This document shows, one piece after another, positions 47,679-57,126 of a DNA stretch of 64,000 bases. The notes under the pieces are model-generated. The model saw only the letters and a list, made by a program, of their open reading frames with translations. It made no database searches and was not told the DNA's origin. Source of the DNA: Tricholomella constricta (taxonomy: Eukaryota; Basidiomycota; Agaricomycetes; Agaricales; Lyophyllaceae). The position numbers were made by a program, and so were the translations under genes. Position 1 is the stretch's first letter. Every line of letters begins with the position of its first letter. The stretch covers positions 124,001 through 188,000 of the forward strand of contig JAACJP010000009.1 of NCBI GenBank assembly GCA_013368375.1. The letters run 5' to 3'.

Positions 47679-49194
47679 CTAATAGCGCGGCCGTTTTGCA
47701 TCGCGGTCGTCGAACCCACCCGTGGGGCCTTCGCGTTTGAAGCCAATGCCGCCGCCGCCCGGCATACCCAGGCCACCGCCGGGCGGGCCCCCGCCGTACC
47801 CACCCTGGCCCTGTGGGGGCCCGAATCCATTCGGGGGCGCGTCGAAGCCGCCGCCGCCGCCGGGGCCGCTGTAGCCGATACCGCCGCCGCGTCCGCCTCT
47901 GCAAGAAAGGTGTTACTTGACGTGGAATGTAAGAGAGAGAGAGGACAAGTACCTGAATCCACCACCTGGAGCTCCAAAATCGTCGCGGCCCCTGTACCCG
48001 CCTCCTCCGCCGCCGCGGAAGCCACCCCCACCACCTCCTCCCCCATCGTACCCACCACGGAAACCACCACCACCACCCCCACCGCGGTCTCCCCCAAACC
48101 CTCCCCCGCCTCGATCACCGCCAAAGCCGCCTCTGTCACCGCCAAAGCCTCCGCCACCCCGTTCCCCATACCCGCGATCACCGCCACCTCCACCTCCAAA
48201 GCCGCCACCACCCCCGCCCCGGTCACTGTACCCGCGATCACCACCACCGAAGCCTCCTCCTCCCCCCCTCCCACCAAACCCACCGCCCCGGCCGCGGAAG
48301 CCACCACCCCGGTCGCCGAACCCCCCTCGGCCGCGGAAGCCCCCGCCTCCACCGGTGCGCATGGGTGGTGCAGAGGAGACAGGCTCGACTCGCTTGGGGC
48401 GCCCGCCGAGGCCGCCACCGAGCCGCCGGGGCTTCCATCCACGAACGGTGCGACCGCGCTCGACGTCGACGAGGATGCGCTTGCCCATTATGTGGAGGCC
48501 GTCGGATTCTTTGTACGCGGCTGTGTAGGGAATGGGTATTAGTTGAGATTGTCTTAGGGAACACAACGCACCCTTCATGTCGCGCTCCCGCTCATAGACG
48601 ACGAACGCGTAGCCACGGCTGCGGTTCTTCTTGTCACGGACGATGCGGACACGCTCGATGGTGCCATAGGTCTCAAACTCGCGGCGCAGGTCTGATTCGG
48701 TCGCTCCCTTGTGCTGTAAAGGTAGGGTGTCAACGTAGCACAGGTGTGCAAAGAGGATGTACAGACGAGTCGGGAGATGAATAGCGTTTTGTAGGGATCG
48801 CCAACTGCTTCTGGGTCATCGGCAGGTTTGTCTGGCGCAATGGAAATGTCAGTTTATAAGTAGAGAGAGAAGAAGAAAAACGACACGGACAAGTATCTTT
48901 TGCAACTTTGAACTGCTCAGTCTTGCGAGCCTTTCGCTCCTCGCGGTGAATCTGTCGTTTTATCTCCTCTGCGTGTGTGAATACGGGCTCCTCGCCCTCC
49001 TCCATGCCATCAGCGCCGGCAAGGAGGGAGGCAGTGGTGCTCTCCTTGAGCTCTGAGAGGAGGTGTGCGACGCCCGAGACGTCTTTTTTGCGAACGTGGT
49101 AGATGTCTCTGTCGACGGGACGCAGCCAAGGGAGTGGGGGCCGGGGAGCGAAGAGCTTGAGAAGATTGGGCGGGAGGAGATGTGTGCCCGGCAT
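47679..49194 (-). CDS. SNRNP70: U1 snRNP 70-kDa protein
   Basis: Core U1 snRNP protein that binds stem-loop I of U1 snRNA for 5' splice-site recognition. N-terminus [20 protein letters not shown] with [20 protein letters not shown] matches the U1-70K N-terminal region that contacts the particle core. The RRM has RNP2 TLFISRL in [20 protein letters not shown], and RNP1 RGYAFVVYE in [18 protein letters not shown] context. It is followed by [20 protein letters not shown] and RRLGGGLG, the 70K-specific helix and linker. The C-terminal half is an extreme glycine/arginine-rich RGG and FGG repeat, in place of the RS domain of animals, ending [20 protein letters not shown]. About five exons. Divergent from COX10 with 60 bp between starts. 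Confidence 0.95.
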
Positions 49195-49254
49195 GGTGGG
49201 AGTTGTGGTGAAAAGAGGAATTCAAAGTCCGCACGCTGTCTGGAGAGGACAGCC

Positions 49255-50529
49255 ATGCTGGTGGTGTCGACCCGAGTTGTTAATCCGACGTACAGACTAA
49301 TCAATCCGACGTCCAGACTCGTTCTCGCTGCTCGCCACGCGTCGACGTACAGACTCGTTGTTCCCGCTGCTCGCCACGCGTCCACATTCACGTCATTTTT
49401 CTTTCCCAATAACCAATGGCTCACTGCGCCCATCCACACACCGGCCGTCGCTCCTGGGCTGGCTGCCTACAAACCCGCTGAAGCTCTGACCCCAGCCCGT
49501 CTATTAAAAGTCTATGCACAACTTTCCAAAGCCCGCCTCAGCACCCTAGTCGTGCTTACGGCCATGTCCGGTGTCGCCCTCTCTCCGCTCCCGGCCTCCG
49601 TTCCCATCCTTCTCTCCACCGCAATCGGCACCGCCCTCTGCAGTGCCTCGGCCAACACCCTCAACCAACTCCAAGAAGTCCCTCTCGATGCCCAGATGGC
49701 CCGCACCCGCATGCGCCCTCTCGTCCGTCGCGCACTCACTCCGCTCCACGCCGCAACCTTCGCCACAGTCACGGGCCTCGCCGGCCCTGCCATTCTCCTG
49801 GCCATGGTAAATCCAACTACCGCCGTCCTCGGCGCCGCCAACATTGCCCTCTACGCCGGCATCTACACCTGGTCCAAGCGCCGCAGCGTTATCAGCACTT
49901 GGGTCGGCGCCGTCGTTGGCGCCATCCCCCCCGTCATGGGCTGGACTGCATGTGGAGGCTCCCTCCTCCCATCCGCCGCCCACCCGCCCCACCTCTTCCT
50001 CCCCGACTTCCTCGCCTCCGTCCCCACAGTCGACCTCGCCCTCATCGACAACCCCCTCGCTCCCTTCGCACTCTTCATGCTCCTCTACTCCTGGCAGTTT
50101 CCCCACTTCAACTCCCTCTCCTACATCGTCCGCGGTTCCTACGCACAGGCAGGCTACCCCATGCTCTCTGCCCTCGACCCCCGCAAGAACGCACTCGTGT
50201 CCCTGCGCCACGCCCTCCTCCTCACCCCCATCTGCTCTATCCTCTTCCCCTTGTCGGGCCTCACCACATGGGGCCTCGCCGCCACCGCACTCGTGCCCAA
50301 CCTCATCTGCGTACGTGCTGCTTGGCGCTTCTGGCGCATCGGCGGCGAAAAGGAGGCCCGTGTTGTATTTCAACATAGCCTGTGGTACCTCCCCGTCCTG
50401 CTTGGCTTGATGATGGTCCACAAACAGGGCGTGGACTGGTGGGCCTGGCTCGGGTTTGGCCCCGAAAAGGAAGAAGAAGATCAACAGAAGGCGATAGACA
50501 TCGACACACACATCGCAGAGGCGGACTAG
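49255..50529 (+). CDS. COX10: Protoheme IX farnesyltransferase (Cox10)
   Basis: Inner-membrane prenyltransferase making heme O from heme B, the first step to heme A for cytochrome oxidase. Single exon, 424 aa. A mitochondrial presequence of about 90 residues, arginine-rich and built from short repeats, precedes the UbiA-type core. The first prenyl-diphosphate motif reads ASANTLNQLQEVPLDAQMAR (N-x3-...E-x3-D), followed by RTRMRPL. Further motifs: YTWSKRRSVISTWVGAVVGA, PPVMGWTA, and LLYSWQFPHFNSLSYI, typical of Cox10. Seven to nine membrane helices are apparent. The protein ends with an acidic tail (KEEEDQQKAID). The ATG at 49255 gives the first basic presequence; the open frame extends further upstream into the U1-70K gene. 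Confidence 0.95.
   Translation: MLVVSTRVVNPTYRLINPTSRLVLAARHASTYRLVVPAARHASTFTSFFFPNNQWLTAPIHTPAVAPGLAAYKPAEALTPARLLKVYAQLSKARLSTLVVLTAMSGVALSPLPASVPILLSTAIGTALCSASANTLNQLQEVPLDAQMARTRMRPLVRRALTPLHAATFATVTGLAGPAILLAMVNPTTAVLGAANIALYAGIYTWSKRRSVISTWVGAVVGAIPPVMGWTACGGSLLPSAAHPPHLFLPDFLASVPTVDLALIDNPLAPFALFMLLYSWQFPHFNSLSYIVRGSYAQAGYPMLSALDPRKNALVSLRHALLLTPICSILFPLSGLTTWGLAATALVPNLICVRAAWRFWRIGGEKEARVVFQHSLWYLPVLLGLMMVHKQGVDWWAWLGFGPEKEEEDQQKAIDIDTHIAEAD
49282..49382 (+). repeat. Short nested repeats in the COX10 presequence
   Basis: An 18-bp unit, CGCTGCTCGCCACGCGTC, occurs at 49326-49343 and 49365-49382 (period 39). A GACGTACAGACT-type unit occurs three times from 49287 to about 49355. Translated, this duplicates AARHAST and TYRLV-like blocks. 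Confidence 0.8.
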
Positions 50530-50869
50530 ATTTAAAAATGTGCGATACAGTACATACATCATATAATGCTTTCTATTCTTCAACAAAGCAGCGTCTTAAT
50601 CGCGCACAAAGACTATTTTATATAGATGTGCGCGTGGTCGCATACTAGATTTCAAGTGCAAAACCCGAACTTAAATGAACTGATCCACCCTTGAAAGTAT
50701 GGTCGAAGGAGGTCCGAGTCATGCAGGGAGAAGCAAAGGTCAAGTACTTTACCTTCGCCTTCCCTTTAATTTAACAGCAGCTTGCAGTGACATTTGAAAC
50801 TTATTACACACAGCACATGCCAGGACGTACATGCAAAAAACACGATAGCGCAGCGATTCCAAAACACAA

Positions 50870-51335
50870 AGACAAAACCAGACGTACGATTACGGCGACT
50901 GCACCGAGCTGATAGGCTGATAGTTTCCCGCATACCCTCCAGCACACACTGCACCAAGGCACTATGGTCACCTTCATATGCCTATCGACGAGGCGCCTCT
51001 CAGCGTCAACACATTCGATTGCCTCATTTACCGACTGATTCTGCGTAATATCCCGCACGCTGTGTCAGCGAGATAGAGATGGGCGGGTACCCATGTCGCA
51101 TGAGCGGGATAGACGCAAGCAGCCGCACCAAGCGCCCATTCCATCCTGATGTGGGACAAAACTCGAGTTAGCCACACCCAAGGGCGAAGCATAGATGCAT
51201 GACGCACCTCAAACGGATGGCAGCTCGTGAACACCAGATGGAACTAACTTGCGGTCGCAAACAAGTTCCTCCACGTCTTGAAATATTGTTAAAAAGACCG
51301 ACCAAGCCGAATCCGTTTTTCCTCGTGCGTTTGGC
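50870..51335 (-). pseudogene. Fic-domain gene, C-terminal half
   Basis: Carries the Fic (AMP-transferase) core on the minus strand: FKTWRNLFATAS, FHLVFTSCHPFE at the catalytic motif, then after a GT-AG intron DG-GRLVRLLASIPLMRHGYP, ISISLTQRAGYYAES and GDHSALVQCVLEGMRETIS. Two lesions: a TAG at 51244-51246 where Trp is expected before FHLVF, and a one-base loss at 51139-51143 inside the DGNGR part of the motif HPFxDGNGR. The N-terminal half is not upstream on this strand but lies next to it on the plus strand (51399-52004). Confidence 0.75.
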
Positions 51336-51398
51336 GGATGCGCTCGTCGCCCTTGGGTCAAGCTCAGTCACGGCGTTATTGTTGAGTTATATTGCAAG

Positions 51399-52004
51399 GT
51401 GAAGCTGCGCGGCTATCGTGTTCCCTGCTCAACTGAACAAGCTATCAACCTGCACCAGGCCCAGCTTATTTTGTCCAGGATGGAGATCGCCGACAAAGGC
51501 TTGGATAATACCATACAGATGCTGGTGGCTTATGATGTCGACGACCAAGTCGACGAAAATCTGGCCAAGTCGCGTCAAAGTAATACTTGGCTTCTCCAAT
51601 TGTGGCGTTCCCTAATTATTGTCATGCTAGTTCGATACCACCATAGGTGGAAGCCGACGAAGGAACATGGATTTCCCACTAATATGCCACACTCCCCGCT
51701 GGGATCTCAAGGAGTGTTGGATCAGTGGCGGGCGTTGACCCCCCATGGGTCCACTTTCTTTCCTGCATATCTGACGAAGCTTGCGATCGAGACTAATCAT
51801 ATCGAGGGTGTCTTTCTTCAAACTGAAGGGGTGCGTCTCCGTTCCTGCAAAGCCATCTGCCTCTCCTTATGCTGATATTCCCTGCCGGAAAGACACGTAC
51901 AGAGACGAAGAAGACTGTCATTGTATCCGGCGTCTACGCAATAGAAACCTATCCCTTTCAGCAGGTCGATGCGGAGGTCGAGTACATCTGCAAGATGGCG
52001 AAGG
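51399..52004 (+). pseudogene. Fic-domain gene, N-terminal half, inverted
   Basis: Plus-strand frames carry the part of a Fic protein that should precede the minus-strand half: ILSRMEIADKGLDNTIQML, DQWRALTPHGSTFFPAYLTK, LAIETNHIEGVFLQTE (Fic N-terminal helix with the ETN-IEG motif), and AGKTRTETKKTVIVSGVYAI with QVDAEVEYICKMAK. Only about 40 nt separate the IEGVFLQTE and AGKTRTE blocks where more protein is expected, so part is lost. After ICKMAK no HPFxDGNGR follows on this strand. Confidence 0.72.
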
Positions 52005-52859
52005 TTCGGGCCGGCCACTTGTGTTCACGCGAATTGGGAGAATCGGAATAACGCTCCAACATCTGCTCACACAGCAGCACCCTCGACTGACCACGTTGAT
52101 CAACGTCCATCTTTAGCGATCATCTGGGGAGATGTTGTCGGGTATTATAGTGTTACCTGCAGCTGTATGTCTACATTACATCCAGGTCTTGAAACATTTC
52201 GTCTCCCACAGTCGCTCTTCCACGTTTCGGCTTTCCGCTTTCGCGAAGACTATTGTGAGTTTTTCATGTGAAGTATTTGTGGGCGTCGTGGCGGTATATT
52301 TCAGTACACACGAATGACAAAATGGAAAATGACTTGTAGTCTTGTACTTATTTCGAGCGCTCTACTCATCGACCTCTCGTCCCTTTTCCACCATCTCTTT
52401 CCCCTATATGTGTTTCGTATTGAATTTTACTTATTCATGTCCTTCGTGCGTTCTCGTATAGTCACGTAGCTTTCCCCACTTCCAGAACGTCATAGTCGAT
52501 TGTCAATTAACGCTCGATCCCGGATATTGTGCACAATTTTCGTCATCAATTTTCTTGTACATTTAAGGCACCAACTTCCCTTATTTCTGGTCACTGTTTT
52601 TGCATTGGCAGGATCTTCAATCTCGGGATCATATGTAATTCTCAGGTCCTTGTCTTCGCAACCGATTTGATTTGATTTGTCCGTGCGAAGACCAGCCCAA
52701 AATCACTCCGAAGAAAGAGTTTTGACTGGGGTCCATCACCCCATCACTGAACTCGAAGGCGTGTTATTACCTTAGCTTAGGGTTACAAATACCGGCAAAT
52801 TGAGTAGGTTGTGTCCCTCGTTGAGCAAATCTTCAAACCAGCGTTGATCCACGCAGATC
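52005..52859. other. Intergenic region, no gene seen
   Basis: Between the inverted Fic remnant and the Zn2Cys6 gene. AT-rich toward 52400-52600. No coding frame recognised. Confidence 0.55.
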
Positions 52860-55800
52860 ATGCTGCCGTCGCAGCTCAACCAACAACCAGCTCTTGCCCC
52901 ACCGTCGTCTCTTCAATCTGCACTACAAATGGATCCCAATCAACATCTCCTCCCCCAACAACAGCAGGGGCAACCTCAACAGTCGTCACCCCAGCAACCC
53001 GCCGCCCCAACGTCGAACAAGAGGAGGAAAAAGGCAGACGCTGGAGGCGATGATGTGGGATCTTCATCTGAACCTCGTCGTCTGCGTCGATCTCATGAGG
53101 CGTGTGCGAGGTGTAGGAGCAAGAAAATAAAGGCAAGTCCCGACGGGCGACACCGGCGGCAATTTCCATCTCAAACTGACCTTCTCCTCGCATAGTGCGA
53201 TTCGAAACATCCTCGCTGCACGGCATGCGCAACTGCTGGAACGGCATGCCACCAGGAGGACCGACATCGCCAGACTTTAACGCCTCGTGGCCATACAGAG
53301 CGCATCGAGCACCAGGTCGCTCAATGTGAGGCCCTACTCAAACGTCATATACCGGGCTTTGACCTCGAGAAACTCGACGAAATCCTGGCTCGTGAAGGCA
53401 TTGACGTTGCTGCAGTTAATCACCCGCAGTTAACGCCCACCTTCCAATTTCAGCCAGCACCGACCTCTTTCGCTCGGACCGTGCCTCCGGGAGGTCAGCA
53501 GCCCATGCCGCCTCCCCAGCCTGGTATGTACTACCCGCCGCCGCCGCACATGATGCCCCCGCCACATGGGTATGGAATGATGCCGCCCTATCCTCCTTTT
53601 CATCCTATGCAAATGCAGGGTCCTCCAGGGTCCTACAACCCTCATCTTCATCCTCAATTCCAGCATCCTCCTCCCCCAGGTTACATGGGACCTCCCCCGG
53701 GGCATCCTGGAGGCCCTCCGCCGCCACAGCAACCATCTCAGCCGCCCGCGCCTCCCCAGGTCCCCGCGCCAGTGATAGCCCAGCCACAAACCCAAATCTT
53801 GCCATCCCGTGAGCCAACAGTCACGAACAAGGGTCAGGACCCCAACGGCAACGACATGACCAACACAGAAGTAACTCAACCTCCTTCCCAGTTCGACACC
53901 ATTCTGAACTCTTTTTCTCAGGCACTTGCCAAAAACTTTGGTGTTTCTGCTGCTATCGTCAATGGTCTCAAGCTTAGTCCTGGCACAGGTGACAAAGAAG
54001 ACCTTGCCGTCGGCTCTAGTGGTCTCAGCTCGGGGCGTGACCGCGACATCCACGAAGCCTCGATGCCTCGTGATTCAGCTCACTGGGTCAGAGTACTAAT
54101 CCGTCGCAACTCCGGAGCTGCACCCCCGAACACGTTGGAACTTGCTCCTCCTATCACTATGGGCTCATCCGTGGAGGTTTGGCTCCCAAAGGACCGCAAA
54201 ATGGTACAGCACGTCGTAGAAGGCTACTTCGTGCGGCTCAATGTCCACCGACCCGTCTTTGTCCGAAAGGACTTCGAGAAGACTCTTAACGATCTCTATG
54301 ATGGTCGCACCGTCTCTCACGATCCTGGATATATCTGCAGCGTGTATTTGGTTTTGGCATTAGGCACGCTGAGCGAGTTGAACCACCGTGCAGTCAAGGC
54401 TGAAATGGAGGGATCCGGAAACAACCTCGGACACCTGGGATCCACGGTGGCCAAGAAGTTCATGCCACATGATTGGCCTGAACACGATGAGTTCTTTGAA
54501 AGGGCGCTGGCTGTCAAGCCTGATTTACGAGTCACAATCTCGAGCTTACAGGCCCTTATCCTGCTGCACTGGTATCTATACACCGAGGTAAGGGCACTTG
54601 ACCTTCTGTTCAATCTGAGACTAAAATATCTGCAGAGACAAGGTCGTACCCTGTGGCGTCTCGTTGGTAGTCTTGTGCGACTCTCCATCGAGCTTGGTTT
54701 GCACCATGACCCGACTACTCAAATGACCCCATCGGCTCAGCAAATCGAGGGAACGTCGGCTGCGCCTCAAAGGCTGTTCACCGAAGAAGAATGCCAGCTA
54801 CGCATTCGTCTTTGGGGTATCGTCCTTATTCACGATCGCGGAACATCCATCCTGCTGGGGCGCCCGCTCGCCATTTCCCCGGGTGATTCCAACACTCCGC
54901 ACCCCGTGCGCCCGTCGGATCCTCGTGCTGTGGATTTCTCCGAGCATTTTGAGTATTCAATGCCTGTTGCTGATATCCAGGCGGACATCATCAATTCCCT
55001 CTATTCACCGAAGAAGCGACAATCGGCGGAGATGATCATGCATAATGCGACGAGGATCATCAAGCGCATGTCAGACTTTAGGAAGGGATTGCCGGAAAAA
55101 TACAACCTTTACTTTACAGGAACGAATGACTGGCCGCTTGATAGAAGAAGCAAGCTTGTACAGGAGATCACGGAGGACGAGGGTTTGACGCTGCTGAAAA
55201 TTGGCATTTCGAGAATTTTGCTGCTAAGGGCTCTGTTCAACTCCAAAGAGCTGTCGTATCCTCAGAGGCACAGAGCACTCGTTGATGGTTCGTGTTTCAA
55301 GCCTCTTAAATCGCTTTCTCTCATCAATTCAATTTTTAGCAATCATCACGTCCCACAACACGATCATCGTTCACAACCAGCTCATTCGCTTCCCGGACAT
55401 TGCGTTCTTCACCTCGCCCATCCCTCTCCACATCGCAGCCATGGTCATCCTATACGGCCATATGTCAAAGTGTGAGACACTTCCTCGACCGACTGCCCTT
55501 GAGGACGTCTGGCTTGCTCTCGATATGCTCCCACGCTTCCGCTGGCGCTGGGAACGCAAAGATTTCAACGGTGGGCACCCTCTCATCGCGAAGCTCGCAG
55601 AGCGTGTCATGGACGTCGACCTTTCAAGCGTTGGACCCGTCAGTCATCCCGCCCTCATAACTGAGCCCCACTGGGACGATGAATTTTCACCTATCCCAAA
55701 GTCTCAGCAGAGCACGCCGACCCTCTCTGCTGCTGGATACTCCAACAGGGTTCCTGGCGGGCCTGTTTACGGACCTCAGCCGCGGACGATGAACGGCGTG

Positions 55801-56196
55801 AACGGGAATAGCACCAACAGCGGGGGCTCCACGCCGCCGGACAATCATCTCGTAGATGTGCCCACGCAACTTTTCTACCCGTTCTATCCGGAGACGTTCA
55901 ATATGCCCGCCAATACAAACAACGGAAACGCAGGTGGGCAGCAGAGAGATTACAGTCAGCTGTTGGCAGCGGCCACGGCAGGCCAGGACGGCTCCTATGG
56001 CTGCCAGTCGTCGCAGGACTCCTACATGTCGGAGGAGAGAGATGATCCCCGTCACGCTGTCGCACAACAGAGCATGCATATGTGGGTTGGTGTTGTGAGT
56101 AGTTCAATTGTGTTTGTGTCTTTCTCATGACTGATGTACGGCGAGCAGGGACAGAGAGGGGCGTTGCAGTCGTACCCTGTACCTCCACAGCCTTAG
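52860..56196 (+). CDS. Zn2Cys6 fungal-type transcription factor
   Basis: Nuclear zinc-cluster regulator. Exons 52860-53132, 53196-54587, 54636-55287, 55340-56094 and 56149-56196 give 1039 aa. A Q/P-rich head and basic NKRRKKAD lead to the zinc cluster, CARCRSKKIK then CDSKHPRCTACATAGTAC, with C-x2-C-x6-C spacing in each half, and linker QEDRHRQTLTPRGH with a short coiled coil (IEHQVAQCEALLKRH). A long proline-rich segment follows. The middle homology region (Fungal_trans) spans about residues 350-750, with VEGYFVRLNVHRPVFV, LILLHWYLYTERQGRTLWRLVG and RIRLWGIVLIHDRG. Intron 1 has a GC donor and splits the cluster just before its third Cys. Target genes cannot be deduced. Confidence 0.92.
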
Positions 56197-57126
56197 TCTT
56201 TTCTGCTTCTGTCGGACCCGTCTACACTCGTGCGCGCTCAGTTTGGTTATGTTCGTTATATTCGAGATTGTTACTACTACATATGCTTTGCTTTCGCCAT
56301 TATTATCGACGTCTGCTTTTCTATTATCTAGTCCGCGCTACGCTGGGTTTATTATCATGTATGTACAATATGTTTTCGCCAAGCTTTGTTGCCTGAAAAA
56401 TGGCGTCTGATGCAAGGACGATTCTTTGCTGTAAGTGTGCCAGCCTGCGCGCTCTTTTTAAAGCTTGCAATAATATACTCCTTCACACTTCTACCATAGC
56501 TGGAGATCTTGGGTTACAGGCATACTGTATTCCTCCTGTTTTCAGCCTGAATCCCAAGTAGTACTTACGCCCACATTTTTTCGGAATAAGCCAGGTAAAG
56601 ATTTTGGAATAACGTTTTGATAGACTCGTCTGTGACCGGTTGACCTGTGGGCCTAAGCATTATACTTGTATGAGATATCTGGGCCAAAATCGACGGATGG
56701 TGATCAGAAGACGATATAATTGATTGAAATGGCGAGTATCATGATGAAGCCGGTTTATAAGTATCGTTCTATCATGTCACTTATCATCACGAGCCCATAT
56801 GTGGTTTTGGTTCAAATGGCCATGTGGCCGCGTTCGTGGTATTACGCCACACCATCTTCCCAGACGTGAAGTAGCTAAATCGATCAATAAATAGTATACG
56901 TATACAGAGGCTCAGAATCGTCGCTAAAGTAGTGTATCTTTAAAGTACAGTAATACTACCTACGAAGTACTACATAAATAAAAATTAGTAAAACTACATG
57001 GTGTCGATTAGAATACAAGTGTGATATACAAACGTAGCACAACCTATGAAGCGCTACATGGGAAGCCCTGAAGTCCGATCGATGTCACGGTTACATACAC
57101 ATAAATATAACTCGCTGGGGGCCAGC
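56197..57126. other. Convergent intergenic region, no gene seen
   Basis: 3' flanks of the Zn2Cys6 gene (+) and the chitinase (-). AT-rich, particularly 56880-57040. No gene recognised. Confidence 0.6.

Noticed and set aside
47917..48542. Proline- and threonine-rich plus-strand frames over 200 aa opposite U1-70K
   Set aside because: They are the reverse of the glycine-rich repeat coding region.
49546..50586. 346-aa minus-strand frame opposite COX10
   Set aside because: Antisense shadow of a GC-rich coding exon; Glu/Gly/Val-rich with no motif.
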